DNA from: Temnothorax longispinosus
Lineage: Eukaryota > Arthropoda > Insecta > Hymenoptera > Formicidae
Length of the DNA stretch: 64,000 nt
Assembly (NCBI RefSeq): GCF_030848805.1
Contig: NC_092369.1
Location: forward strand, 9,833,199 to 9,897,198
Direction: 5' to 3'
The notes beneath the pieces are model-generated. The model saw only the letters and a program-made list of their open reading frames with translations, did not search any database and was not told where the DNA came from. Each line of letters opens with the position of its first letter. The stretch's first letter is position 1. Shown here piece after piece: positions 40,901-53,733 of this stretch. Both the position numbers and the translations under genes were made by a program.

Positions 40901-42504
40901 TTCTTCACGGCCGATTTATAAAGTTTCATTATTTCCGCCGCATTAGCCATTCGATCGCGAATAATGCTCTATTTTATATGTTTCTCCACCTTCTCTACCT
41001 GGAATCATCACCGCGCGTATTATCTCGAAAAATCGGAGCCCGCAATCCCTTTAGGCGTTGACTCGACTAATCGGCGAAAGTGGACGTGGGATGCGTGCGT
41101 CGTCGGTCGGGAAAGTATCGGATTACTCTGAAAAAAAGGGACGTTACCGGAAGCTACAGGATTTCCCGTGCATTTACATACGAATCCAATCTCGGCACAA
41201 TATGCAATATCGTCCTCCGTCAACTGCCAGATCTTCGTTTCGCCACATATCCTTCCCGTCCCACTTCCGCGCGCATGACGTTAGTCATATTGATTCACGA
41301 ATCGACACACGTATATCTAACTTACTTCCCAGGAAAAGAATCTCTTCTTCGAAACTCTCGTGTGCCGTCACATACGTTATATTACATTCAATTTATTAGC
41401 ATCATCGAATCCAAGATGTTATTGTTTTGCCAATTAAAAAAATCTTTTACGCGATATCACATTTTCTATATTCCACGTAATAGCGCAATGTTTTATATCA
41501 CAATTCTTGTCGCATCGGTTGAACTTTCATACTAGTTCTGTTTCTGATTGAACGCGTTGGAACAATGCCGGCCAATCCTGTCGAGATGAATGCCAAGTTT
41601 CAATGATAAAGTTTCAAGTCGAGCGAGAAATTTTCTTTCTAGACATTGGATATCACACCTCGTCCTAGCATTACAACATATACATATATGTATATATATA
41701 TGTTAATATGTATATATATCATCTTTCAACAAAATGTCCAAAGCTCACGCCACTACCTCGGCGATTTAAGCGCTATCGATTTTAATTTCATATAATTGAT
41801 TGAATAATCTGGCTATCGTTATTATTAAATTGATATAATTCATCACGGAATAATGCGACATCAATTATAGGTGGTATTAATTGCTATCAGAAACTCGTAA
41901 TAATATTAAAGTAAGTAGTCAATCTACATAATCAATAATTACTCATGGGGTTACGTCTGTATTTTCAAATAAATATTAGGATAATTTATATATATCATAT
42001 ATATACATATATATACATATAAGCGTGAATTTGACGTCACTGACATAACTGGATATGAAAGCTTCCGGCCACAAATTCATTAGATCTACAATAATATACG
42101 TGTTCAATAGTGAAATTTTAATATGACATTTTAACTGTATAATTTCTATTCAGTATAGATTAAATAAAAACAGCAACGTGGGTAGCAAAAATACCTTTCC
42201 AAGGTCAAACAAGAAAAGTTTCTTTTAGCCTTTACAAACAAGAACTTAAAATATCTTTTTTTATACCTTGGGGTGCGATAGAAAAATGTGCGTAAATTTG
42301 GTGGAATAAGTACAACGAGTCTGTAGAGAATACGGGAGTATCAAGGAACTAAGAGCGTTGAGAGAAGCGCGAGGGATGAGGTAGGTAAGTGCAAAATCGC
42401 CGAAGGGAAAGAGATAGAAAGCCGCTTAAGAAGAGGTTTGCTCTGTACGTGTGTACGAGTGTTGGTTTCCCACCGTCCTACATCAACGACTCCATCAATT
42501 CACT

Positions 42505-42531
42505 ACACACACACACACACACACACACACA
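42505..42531. repeat. (CA)n microsatellite
   Basis: An uninterrupted CA run of about 27 bases, followed by imperfect units. Confidence 0.9.
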
Positions 42532-45420
42532 AACCCACACATTCTCTGAATTTGCGCTTCCTTTCCATTCTCAAAAATCTGCCACTCGCCATGCATTCCG
42601 CCTTGCCGCCATTAGTCATCCGCCCGCACCCTCCCTGTACAAAATCCAATCAATGCACTACCGTATAGGAGCGCTGCGATTTTCCACAAGACAAAAGAGT
42701 CCGGCAAAGAAAATTATTTGATTACTTCGTCATTCATTTTACATCGTGTTTTATTGTATTTTATTTATTTATTTCATTTTTTTCACTATAGTTTTATTCA
42801 TTTTGTTAGTATTTAGCGATTTGTATTAATTTTATTTAACTTTATAAATTATACATGCAATACTGTTTTATTTGTCATCGATTATCCGAGATTTGTATTC
42901 AACAAAAAATTATTGGGAAGTTTTGCAGAGTTTTTATCTAAAAATGGCATTTTTCTTATAAATATACATTTTAATGAAAAAAGTAATATATAGCAATAAA
43001 ACAGGATATTTAAACTTGCTACAAAGCAAAGCACGAAACAAGACTATTTATGAAAGAAATAAAACACGTCAGACATGAAGTGGATTTTCTATCTAGGAAA
43101 CGAAACTATATGTTATTTCTCGTTGATAAAGATTTACTTTCAAAAATATATTGCCTATTACGCCTGAGCGAGTTTTATCCCGCTTTCGGACACGCTTAGT
43201 TCACTATGCCAGAGAAATGATAGCAGAAAACAAAGAACAGTCTAATAACTGGATAATACGCAACTTTTAACTTTAATAAAAGTACAGAAATTCAGGTCGA
43301 TGAGAGTTGGAAGCTTTCCTGCTCTATCAAGCGAACGCGACGATAGAGAACAGAACTCATTAGACTAAAGATGCTGCGCGTTATACAGTTGGCTAACCAC
43401 ACGGCGAACTTCGGCTGTAGGTAATTGGCATTTCCGGACAATTGCAAAGTTTTAGATATTACAATTTGCAGAGGTAAAACAACCCTTTATTAAAAAGGCT
43501 CTATCGATAAGATGCATTTATGTGGATAATGTAATTCAAGCTATTCATCTGTATTATCATAGTAATTAACAATGTAATACAAGCTATTTATTTTCTCTGT
43601 TATTCCAATTCGTATAGATATTTGTAGCGGCTAATTGTAATAAATAAAAGATACATGATAACAAAACAAATAAAATTCACTAAAATAAAGTATAATACCC
43701 CAATTATAATACAAATTTTAAATTATTTAATATTAGAATTTGAAAATATCTGTGATAAATTAATTGTCAAGCATGTTGTTAAAATACGTTTTTAAAAAAA
43801 TTTATCTAAAGTCTATAGATATTTTAACAGAAATATAATTTAAAATTTAATTATATTGTATTTTTTATTTAAAATCGACTCTAGTATAATCCTCTAACTA
43901 TAAAAAATATAGTTAAACCAATATCCTGTATATTATATTTTGTATTAATTTCAATGTCAAAAAAAGCATTTATTGATATTAATACTTAAATACCTATATT
44001 AGAGACATACATTTTGTTACTTTGATTTTAGATTCGATTTTTGATGGGCTATGTTAACAATAGCAACGACAATCTAGTTCGTCCGAAAGAGGATAAATTC
44101 GAAAGCGACAATTCCGACATGCGTACGATATGTACATACGTGTATACATATATCGTTTTGTCCACTCGCGTGCAACTGTGCCAACTCGAGTTTTGTTAGA
44201 GCCAAACTGCAAAAATCTGTCGCTAGTGTCAGTGACCCGTATCAAGACCCGTTCGCATAAAATAGTAAGTAAGATCGAGCTGCTACTGCTTAATAAAATA
44301 AATCAATTATAACAAAGGCGAGCACAGTTTGAGAGGTAACGATCGAAGGAAATCAATATAGTAGGACGGGTAACGAATACGATTAGGCTGTTCGAGGAAG
44401 CTGCAAAATTATTGGTTTTCGTTCAACGAAGACTTCTGCCGCGATCAAATTTATCAACGGCCGCGGCCAGCGGCAGCTAACGAAACGTCGGCAAGATTGC
44501 TTCCACCAGCGACACGAACTGATAACTTCATTTGTACACTGAAGCAGTTTGCCGACAACGGAAAAACGTATGTGTCGTACTTGTCCGTTTGCGCTAGTTG
44601 GGAAATGGCACGCACGTAGATTTTTATAAAGCTTTGCACGAATGTCACAATGATGGAATGTCAAACGGATTGATATTGTTTGGCATTTCATGAAACGGGT
44701 AAAATGGCAAAATAGGAGGAAGATGATGTGATATTTTGTATTGGACATAAATTATTTGAATTTATTATAATTAAGTGTTAAATATATTGATATTAATCAT
44801 ACTCATTAGCAAATTAATTACTAAACAAAGAGATACATATCTAAATATATTCGGTTATTATTTTCATTCATTCATGTACGTGTGTTATAATCAATACTCC
44901 CTTTTACAATGTATAAATAAAATAACTTTGTAACTTTGTTAAAAATAGAGCTATAATGAAATCAGTGTCCTAGAAAAGTTAATCTTTCAAGTTATGCCAA
45001 AGGTTATATATTATAGAAGATAGTTTCTAATTAGATTATAAGAAAATAATTATTACACGCGAGTGATCTTAAAACAAAAAGGGGTAAGAAAACTCATTAT
45101 AATTTTATATCATCATCTTTTCCCATTTGTATATATAATGCACGCCACGCGTGAGCGAGCTACGAAACGAACTTTACGCAAATCCCTCGAGATATGAATA
45201 TGTATAAATATATATATGTATATATAGTTTCACTTAAATTCCGCTGGGCAAACAGATGATACATCAATACATATACAAGACTCAAATCGAACACCAAGTC
45301 AAGCTAAATATGAATAAGATAAAATTGCGGCATTGCTAAACAACCATGTGACACCAAATGCGAGTCAACCGATTGGCGATCGAGCTACTCGATTAGCGAG
45401 CAACTGAAGCGATCTATAGG

Positions 45421-46500
45421 AGAGGGAGGTCCTAACGCGAGGTCGGCATCGTGGTCGTGAATGGGGAGAATTAGCAACCGCGAAAACTGACAATGAGACC
45501 AGCTTCAACCTACGACACGGTGTGTATTTTCAGAGTCGTTCACTAAGATGGAGGAGTGACGTAACGCACATTGAGACGGAGTGATCTGGCACTCTCTCTC
45601 GCGCGGTACCGGAACCGAGCACCAAGGTGTATCACTGGAGTACGGTAACACGCGCTGCGCAACGCCGCGAGTATAGTGGAGGCCGTAGAGGGTGCCGTTA
45701 TGCTCGCGAGAGGTCGGGTCGGGGATATGGCTACACTACTGCTTGTTTACGGATCGCGCGCGGCCACGACGCGAGCACCTCCTCCGCGACTACCCTTCGG
45801 CACGCGCGATTTGCGACTTCGTCGGTGGCGGCAGCGGTGGCGGCGATCGCGCGGGCCGCGCCGAGCTCAGACACGTCGTCGTCACACGTCCTCCGCGGTC
45901 GGTCGCGTCGAGCGTCAACGACGAGCGATTCTCCGCGAGCCACCTCCACGTGCTGCGCGAGCACGATCGGCTTGCGGCGAGTCCACGTTGACGTCGTCGT
46001 CGTCGTCAACGCAGAACCTGTATGTGTGTGGAACAGAGGGGTGCGGAACGCGTCGCTCGCGATCTACGTTCTGCGGCATACTAGCTCTCCTGCCCTGACG
46101 CCCGCCACCCACCCCCCCGGCTCCAGTAAAACCCCTCCCGCGACCCCTTCGGGGGCCACCCGCCCCGTACGTCAGATCCTTCCTTTCGCCCACCACCCTC
46201 CTGCACAACGGCTCGCTATAGCACGGAGCACGGAGCACCGAGCGCCATGCCACCCCCGCATCGGACCGACGTGCGCGACCGTTTCGCAGTACCGTCAGCC
46301 AGCGCCGGTAGCTGCCACCACCGGACGGGGTTGCGACGCGTTGCGTACGCCGCCGGACGACGGACGATACGGCGCCAATCAATCGTGATCCAGTTTCAAG
46401 CCCGGCGGATACTTTCTTCCGACTTTTCCGTACCTCGTACCCACGTACCCTCGTACCGCTCGTTCAACTGCCCAAGCGGGTCTTGCGACAAGTATTAGCA
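45421..46500. promoter_or_regulatory. CpG island, promoter or 5'-leader-like
   Basis: A block of about 1 kb that is strongly GC- and CpG-rich in an AT-rich setting. It contains a CRE-like TGACGTAA at about 45555, (GTC)n-type runs near 45990, and a plus-strand acceptor-like gtgtattttcag at about 45533. Long open frames exist on both strands (253 codons plus, 155 codons minus). They are Arg/Ala/Ser/Pro-rich with no domain and are best explained by GC content. It may be the promoter and leader of a transcript whose exons I cannot identify. Confidence 0.35.
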
Positions 46501-48894
46501 CTCTGGGAACATCATCCCTCCCGCTTTTACAGACCTTTCTAGTGCTTGATATGAACTTCGGTACACATTGTGATAATGAAGTGAACGAGATCTAACGAAT
46601 AGTTAAGATGGTTAATCAGAGTTAATCCCGCAAATAAAAGACGTCTAATTAAGAAAAGTTGTGCCCATGCTTACTTCAGAATACAAAAATTAAGGATAAG
46701 AAAAAATATTATCGATTTAAATGATACCATAAAATACATCTCTTTTGCATCCCCGTTAATTTTTGCGAAACCAATTAGCGTAAAACAAATTAGCGTAAAA
46801 TGATTATTCTAATGTTATTACGTCGTTGTAGGGAAGCGCGAATATCGTGTAAAATCAATACGTATCCACGCAACGCCTTTCCTACAATGTTTGTAAACCT
46901 TTTTCCTATCATACTCTCTGCTATTTAAAAATAATTAGCGTTTATTATAAACCTGCAAACTAGCCTCTTTCCTAAAAAATACTAATTATATGTATATAAT
47001 TTTAAAGTCACTACGGAGACCACTTATTTAATAATAATCATATAAATATTTTTTGGTTTATTAATATTGCTTTGACTATTTTTACTTCTTTCTTTGTTGT
47101 ATATCATGAATGAACCAATCACTTTTTGTAGCAATTAAGATAATAGCAAAGCTTAAAAGAGTTTTAAAATTGTAACATTCAATAATAAGTTATAAATTTA
47201 TGGACGAAAGATATTCAAAATTAATTAATTTAATAATATTATTAAAGTTTATGTATTATAATTTAAATAAATGTAACTACGCAAAATTTTTAATAAATAT
47301 CTCAAGATTTTAAAAAAGGTCGGAAAATATCACTCTTTTTCGCTTTAAATGAACATAAAGTACAATATTATCCTATATGCTTACATTAGAAACAAGTATC
47401 GCACCAGTGTGCAATATTTTAATAATGTATTTTAGATTAAAATCGCGAAAATCTTAATATGAAGATATTATGGTTACAATAATTTTTTCATACACTTTTA
47501 AGTCATAAGTGATCGAAGTTGGTCAATACTATTGTTATTACAAATGTGTAAAATAATAAATATATATTTCGTTAAAAAAAGAACTTTTTATATATTATAC
47601 ATTATTTCAGAATTAATCAGTTACATGTCATGTTAAAATGCCTGGTGTAAAAAATGTATGATGTATTATATTAAAACTAATTTTGATGACATATTGTCTA
47701 TAATAGTATAAGACGTATATGATAAATGAAAATATTCAATTATATTAATTTTAATATAATATATTAGGGTTTTTTCAATATCGAGTGTTTTAACGCGATC
47801 ATGTTATATGACTCCACTTCAAGTTATATACAATTAAGTTATCAGTTATGGACAGATAATAACAAATTTATAAATCTGGCACGTTATAAGAATAAATACA
47901 ATTAATAATCTTTAACGCGCTTTTTATTAAATAAATTTCTATGAATATATCTACCAATGCCACGGTGAAACATTTCCTTTCTTTTCTATGCTCATGACAT
48001 ATATATCAATAAAATCTTTAAATATTATTTTCTTACACTAATTTATACAATATTTAACTCTGGAAGAGTATAAGAAAGCCAAAGCGCAAGCTCAATTTAA
48101 AAAAATATTTGTGAATAAAAGGAAAGGAAAATAAAGAAACATGGCTATAAATATTATTGTAATTTTTAATTTTTTCCTATCGTATTTTACGGATATTAAT
48201 TAATTCTTTTTACATAAATATATACACAAAGAAAAAAGAGAAACTATATAAACATCTTGTTCCAATCTTCATCGATCATGAAATACGACCGAAACAGATT
48301 TAGACAAAAGCTTATATTCTAAAAATAAATTTTACCTATTATAAATTTATTTTACTTCTCTGTCTGTTTCGTTTCTATTATTGATTTATGTAATAACTTC
48401 GAAGATTCCAATCAATTATAACGAATTTGATATCATAAAAATTAATGTAGTGTTCTCAACTGTGTATTTTGAACCCTCGCTTATATATAGATATATAGAT
48501 ATATAAGCGCTTGGTAAAAGGTATGAAGAGAGAGAATTACAATATATTTACTAAATTTAAGAATAACTTTTTTACCAAAATTGCTTTGTCATAAATCGAG
48601 CTCATATACATTCCAGAATTAAATATTTATTGAGATATTAGTCTATATTAGTGTATCTATTCCAAGACAACGAATGTATGATATTATATTTATCTATAGA
48701 TATATATTTTTATATTTTCATCTCACATTCTTAATTTTTTAATATTTAACAATAACCTAACTCAAGACAAGAGTTTTAATGTTTTCAATTATTTTTTAGT
48801 ATCCCATGTTTCATACATCTTATTTGTACAAGATAGGATATAATTTTCATACATACAATGTCTCAAAATTATAATAAAAAGGTAAAGTATTTAC
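46501..48894. other. AT-rich non-coding stretch
   Basis: Very AT-rich (long A/T runs, many stops in all frames). I see no gene, RNA or clear repeat unit. Confidence 0.6.
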
Positions 48895-48931
48895 CGGTAC
48901 GATGCGTAGCGGAGTTATAGTAAACGTTGAT
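48895..48931 (-). other. Possible 37-bp microexon (minus strand)
   Basis: A well-formed acceptor (tttatattttacag) precedes 37 bases that end at CCG|GTAAAT. Joined to the candidate exon at 49.2 kb, the frame stays open and reads ...RSTFTITPLRIVP, ending in phase 0. It is short and unsupported by homology that I recognise. Confidence 0.22.
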
Positions 48932-49131
48932 CTGTAAAATATAAATATATTCAAGTTATAATAAAATAATCAATTATAATTAGTTATAATAAAATAATTA
49001 TTTTAAAAAATAATTACTGCACGTTATTCGTGCTTCAAATTACATAATGTAAATTTTTTAAATTTAAATTTTTGTAAAATGTTTAATAAAGATCTGTGTA
49101 ATAAATAATAGATAAATAATAAACTACTAAC

Positions 49132-49215
49132 CTTCGGGTTGCTCCGCTATTGCCCGATGCCTTCCCCGGCCTCCTCCTCCTCTCAGTTTTCTTTATTGCT
49201 TCTTCATGGCACTTA
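49132..49215 (-). other. Possible 5' exon (minus strand)
   Basis: GC-rich sequence just inside the CpG island ends at an AAG|GTTAGT donor. One frame reads HEEAIKKTERRRRPGKASGN without a stop, ending two bases into a codon, and has no ATG. No clear acceptor precedes it, so it is more likely a transcribed leader or first exon than an internal coding exon. The left limit of the transcribed region cannot be set from sequence. Confidence 0.22.
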
Positions 49216-49452
49216 CATAACACTCACTCGCGAAAACAAAGTTAATTAGATCTGCGCAATATTTTAAATTGTCGACGCGCGTTAATCGCTCGCGATACGT
49301 ATTGTATTATAAATTATATTATAAAAATAAAGAAAGAACGACGCGAGAAAAGCAAGCAAAAAGTTTGCGCGCAAAACTACGATCTATTCAATATCCAAAT
49401 TTCGTAATTCGTACCATTAACAAATACTAAAATACGGATTTAATTACGGATC

Positions 49453-50045
49453 GAATTAATTAATCGCGCGAGATGACGTTCCGAAAGATAACGCGACGAA
49501 ATACGGAGCAGCACGCACCACCACCTGCTCGTTCGATTATATCGGCGTGCGAACGAGAGTGCAGCAACCTTATATAGGTTAGATCTGTTCTACAATATGC
49601 CACTGTCGGATATCGGAACGCATTACGGAGCCGACGCGACGGTGAACTGAAATTCCCTCCAGTGAGAGAATTATTTTTCGGAAACGACTTCCCATTTTGG
49701 ATCATCGGCAGCGTAGTATGTTCCGATATCCGACAGCGATATACAACGTACTGTAGAACAGGCCTTACGATAACTCCTCGCAGCGCGCGAGTTTGCTAGA
49801 GCAGCGGCGGCGGCGGCGGCGCGGCCTTTATATGTAAATGATTTGACGAACTGACAAGAAATTTGAAGCACGATAGCTATCACCTCGACACGCTTGCGAA
49901 TCGTCAATCGAATTGATTAATCGCGCGTGATAACGATCTGTTAACTGTCCGTAGGAAAAACCGAAAGATAACGCGGCGAAATACGGAGCGGCACGCACCA
50001 CTACCTGTCCGTTCGAGTGTCGGCGTACGAATACTACGAATGATA
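49453..50045. repeat. Nested direct and inverted duplications in a CpG-rich island
   Basis: A block of about 100 bp containing ccgaaagataacgcgacgaa and atacggagcagcacgcacca (about 49480-49550) recurs in the same orientation at about 49962-50025. The second copy has ggcgaa, ggcacgcaccact and an extra stretch of about 25 bp ahead of it. Between the copies, gttctacaatatg...ctgtcggatatcggaac (about 49587-49620) recurs inverted at about 49719-49763. A (CGG)n run lies at about 49804-49822. The island is GC-rich against an AT-rich background. It may be a duplicated promoter or a decayed mobile element. Confidence 0.6.
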
Positions 50046-50150
50046 GCGCGGCGACCATACGTACGAAAACACCTCGGCGCGCGGCGGCGGTTTTTTTTGT
50101 AAACACGGCACGCAGCACGACGTGAGACAACAAAATGCCTTCAATCAAAT

Positions 50151-52253
50151 TATCGTCACCTCGAAGTAATACTTTTAAAATTCTAAAATCTATTCACGCC
50201 AAATATTCCTTTAAATTTCCAAGAATAGTTTATCGCGCATTTTATGTTTTATATCGTAGATTTTTTCGTATCGCTTAAGGCAACAATTGAGTTGCTTGGT
50301 TGGGAATTTTCATTAAAGAAAAATCAAATAATTTTTCTGTAACAAGCAAAAATCGCTGTTGACAATAATATTGTTAATATTGTTAATATCAACCGATTGT
50401 TATAATGTATGTAGTAACTGTAAGTAAAATCCACTTCATATAACAATTTGAATCAGATTCTGATGCTATTCTACTTATAATTTTATATATCGCGCATTGT
50501 AACGTATGTATGTATTTTAATGCTTTAAATGTTTTTCGTATTACACGGTATATAGAATTATAAATGGAATTTTATCTTGAATTCTGATGCAATTATATCA
50601 TTTAAAGAGGTATTAAAAAACCAAAAAACAGAATTAATATTATTTAAATTGCGAAAATCAATAATAGATCGCCGCTAAGAAGCGCGATATTATTGAACAA
50701 CTTCGATCTGCAACCTCAACATTTTCATATTAAGATTTTCCATTTAAATTAATTTCTAGATTATAATATTACATTTTGAGAAACGTTTTACATGGTCAAT
50801 AAAAATTCATTGCATGGTTTCTCGATTAAAAAAAAAATATGTTTGTTAAAAAAAAGCATTTTTCAAATGCATAATTTATTACGATATATTTTATATATAT
50901 GTTGCGATATATGCAGACATGTAACATGTTACAAGGTGTAAACCTTGAATGTATTTCATCAATCTTTCCCGAAGTATTAAATGTATTCTTTCCTTGAAAG
51001 CTTATCGTGTAACGGGTAAGTAGATGGATCAAGAGCTCTCTGTCTTTTTCTATCATGCATTTTAATGTATAGCTGTGCATGGATCAATCCTGTTGCCACA
51101 ATATTACTTCCTATCTCAACGAAGCAACAAGTTCTACTATCCACTCTCGTGGATATCGATTAAATATATTTTTTTCTCGATTTACACGACAGAGATTCAA
51201 AGATTCTAATTTTAATTATGTATCAATTTTAGATTTAATTACAAAATTTTATATATATAATAAAAAATAACTTATCTTCATTTATATCTTATCGTATGTA
51301 ACGCTTACGTTTCATCGAAGTTTAATAAATAACGTCTTTGATAAACACCTTTATATTGAACGACAACACCCAATGCATATTTCAAAACATAATACATTGA
51401 TCGACGAACGTATCGCGCTATCTTCGATTCAAGATGGAACGATCGAAGTAAGTTAAATTCAAAGAACGAGGATTCTTCTAATGAACACTCCTTCGAGCAT
51501 TTATAGGTAGCGATATCACGATCTTGCGGAAGAAACGAGAGAGCTGCAGGCTCCATGCTCCATCAAACCATTCAACGTATGTAATTAAATGCATCTCGCG
51601 CCAGACGCTCTTTTATTTTTGCCCGTTCCACTTGTGTCGCTAATCGAAGTAGGGCGCCACATCGATTTTGGCCGTATCCGGAGCGCAGTGCCAAATATCA
51701 CGTAAAAGGGCGCAACCGGGTTCTCCATTTCTCGAGACGCCGATCTAAAATAGGACCAGACAGAAACGCGGACGGAGGCGGAGGTGTGCAAATAAGTAAT
51801 GAGCATCGCGTTATCCTCGAGGATAAAGATGAGATTAATAAGACGCCTAGTAACGAGGATAGTTATCAGAACGCTCCGCGGCCCGTTTAAATCCCGTGTT
51901 CTCGATCTATCTCACCGCTTTACGCTCCTTTTCTCTACATTTATCTTACTAAAGCTATAACTCTTTTCTCCCTGCCTTTCCTACTCCGCTCTGCAACAGC
52001 TACGGGATTTTTAACCGAGAATTTTAACGATCGACCTACATTTCCGCGCCCCATTTACGGTATATCCTACGGTAATGTCAAACACCCGCGATAAATATGC
52101 TAGCGGGACCAACTGTGATCACCGCTGTAAGGACAAACAGCAATGCAACGACACGGTTAGACGATTATCGGGATACCCACCGTCGGAATAGTTTGCGGAA
52201 AATCGCCGACACAAATCGTCCGACACCGATCGATCTTTTCGCGGATTTCACAG
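50151..52253. other. Non-coding interval between the 50-kb island and the MITE pair
   Basis: Mostly AT-rich. A moderately GC-rich patch at 51.3-52.2 kb has short open frames on the minus strand, none resembling the CASK PDZ, SH3 or guanylate-kinase domains. I see no supported gene. Confidence 0.5.
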
Positions 52254-52297
52254 GCTTTTATATTTAGAAGCCACCGCTTTTATATTTAGAAACCACC
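52254..52297. repeat. Tandem 22-bp duplication
   Basis: Two adjacent 22-bp units (gcttttatatttagaagcca..., then the same with one A/G change) occur back to back. It is a local duplication with no coding context. Confidence 0.7.
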
Positions 52298-52645
52298 GAA
52301 TATATCTCGCTGCCACATAAATGCATGCAAGTGACACAAATACACATACTTGTGCATATGCGAAATTATGCGAAAATTTGATGGCACATATTGTGTCAAC
52401 TAATATAATATAATAATCGTCGTATAATTAAATATTCTTATAACAATCATCATACACTTTAAAAATTCCGACAATACTTATCAGAATTAATTTACGAATT
52501 ATTTTATGTATCGAATATCCCGTAATCATCAAGCAATATTTTGAGAGTATATCCTGAAGGTTAATTAAAATCAAAATCATAATATAAAAGCATTATGTCA
52601 GAATGCTCTTAAGTTAAAACTAATTACAACCTCAACAGTTTCGTA

Positions 52646-52858
52646 CACTGAGAAAAAAATATTTTAATCCAAAAAAATATTTATTAGGTGGCTCCTAATA
52701 GCATTATTTACTTATTTTTTACACATATTTATTTAGAATTAGATATTTTTATTTAATTGAAATAAAAATATCTAATTCTAAATAAATATGTGTAAAAAAT
52801 AAGTAAATATGCTATTAGGAGCCACCTAATAAATATGTTTTTGGATTTTTTCTCAGTG
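52646..52858. mobile_element. 213-bp near-perfect palindromic MITE
   Basis: The termini are CACTGAG...CTCAGTG, flanked by TA on each side (52644-52645 and 52859-52860), as expected for a Tc1/mariner-type target. The two arms are almost exact reverse complements around a centre near 52757. The main difference is an extra stretch of about 9 bases (atattttaa) near the left end. Both arms carry the word aggtggctcctaatagca. A transcript would fold into one long hairpin. It abuts the neighbouring 605-bp element. Confidence 0.75.
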
Positions 52859-53462
52859 TATCAGGACTTTCGATTCTAATTAACTCTCTGAACATATCGT
52901 TAAAATATTATATAATAATTACGAGATACACGGTATAGCTTCTTCTATCAATTTATAGTTATTCTTAAGAAATCACTTTGTACAATTCAAGCTGTAATTA
53001 ATCATCAATACTTCCTATTTTCTTATTAATTGAATTCATTCACGTGCACAATTGAAAAATCGTTATTGATACGTAATGATAGACGCGAATTAAGTCGCGC
53101 CTGATTTACGTTTACGCTTGGATAATTACAAATGCGGCGCAGTCCATAGCTACCGATCGATTTAGCAATAACTGCTTGACGCAACAATGCAACCTCAAGC
53201 TATTGCAATTCCCGACATTAAGAAAAAAAAATATTTCAAGCACAAATTATTCGTTAATAAATTGAATTTATATCAAGAATTGATTTAAAACGTATCGATT
53301 GCTTTTTTCACAAGTTTCGGCAATTTTCTTAATACCGGTGACGTACATGTAAAGTGATTGTGTGTAAATATAGATATAAAACTGATATAAAAATCTTTTT
53401 TTTTATAGTATTGCGTCACTTAATATATTCAGAGAGTTAATTAGAATCGAAAGTTCTGATAC
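52858..53462. mobile_element. 605-bp element with about 40-bp terminal inverted repeats
   Basis: The left end (gtatcaggactttcgattct..., 52858-52898) is repeated inverted at the right end (...agaatcgaaagttctgatac, 53421-53462) with only a few mismatches over about 40 bases. The ends are therefore GTATCAG...CTGATAC. There is no transposase ORF inside, so this looks like a non-autonomous DNA element (MITE). The superfamily cannot be assigned from the ends alone. Confidence 0.6.
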
Positions 53463-53553
53463 GAATAATTTGAATCAAAAAGACTAGCTTGTAACAGAAG
53501 CAAGTCGTTTGTTCCAGCGTTAATTGTCTGACTTTAAATCACAATGTACTCAC

Positions 53554-53733
53554 CCTCATATGCGGCTGGACCAATAATTCGTGAAGTTCTCGAAGATCGG
53601 CTCTATCGATATTTCGCACCGCCGAATGCTCTGCTTCCCGAAGGATCTCTTCAACCTCACGAGCACGTTGGACCGCATCCGTCTGCGGTGCTCGATACGG
53701 TGCTGGTACACGGCCTGAGATTCTATCATAAAG
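53554..53733 (-). CDS. CASK: CASK exon E: end of first L27 and second L27 domain
   Basis: The exon has 180 bp, exactly 60 codons, phase 0 at both ends, with acceptor taattttcag and donor AGG|GTGAGT. The peptide starts LYDRISGRV, completing L27-1 (compare human LYDKINTK and Drosophila LFDRIAA). It continues DAVQRAREVEEILREAEHSA and ELHELLVQPHMR, which is L27-2, the Veli/LIN-7 binding domain. In animal CASK the next residues lead through a HDVVA..VY stretch into the PDZ domain. That continuation should begin in phase 0, but I could not find it in the rest of the window. Confidence 0.93.

Larger units (their letters stand above)
37331..45420. other. Non-coding interval with microsatellites
   Basis: AT-rich with scattered mixed-composition patches (about 41.0-41.3 and 44.4-44.65 kb). 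Repeats seen: (GA)n at 37866-37903, (CA)n at about 42505-42531, and TA/CATA tracts at about 41670-41722 and 41990-42020. Open frames in this interval are short, cross the repeats or lack ATG starts. No gene is supported. Confidence 0.5.

Noticed and set aside
41020..41223. Minus-strand frame beginning LTEDDIAYC, resembling the CASK N-terminus MTEDDI
   Set aside because: The first codon is TTG, the match ends after five residues, and it lies downstream of the kinase exons, in the wrong order.
42389..42721. 110-codon plus-strand frame with a His-Thr run
   Set aside because: The His-Thr run is the translation of a CA microsatellite; there is no other coding evidence.
45627..46388. 253-codon plus-strand frame in the CpG island
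   Set aside because: Arg/Ala/Ser/Pro-rich with no domain. Other frames on both strands are also long. Explained by high GC.
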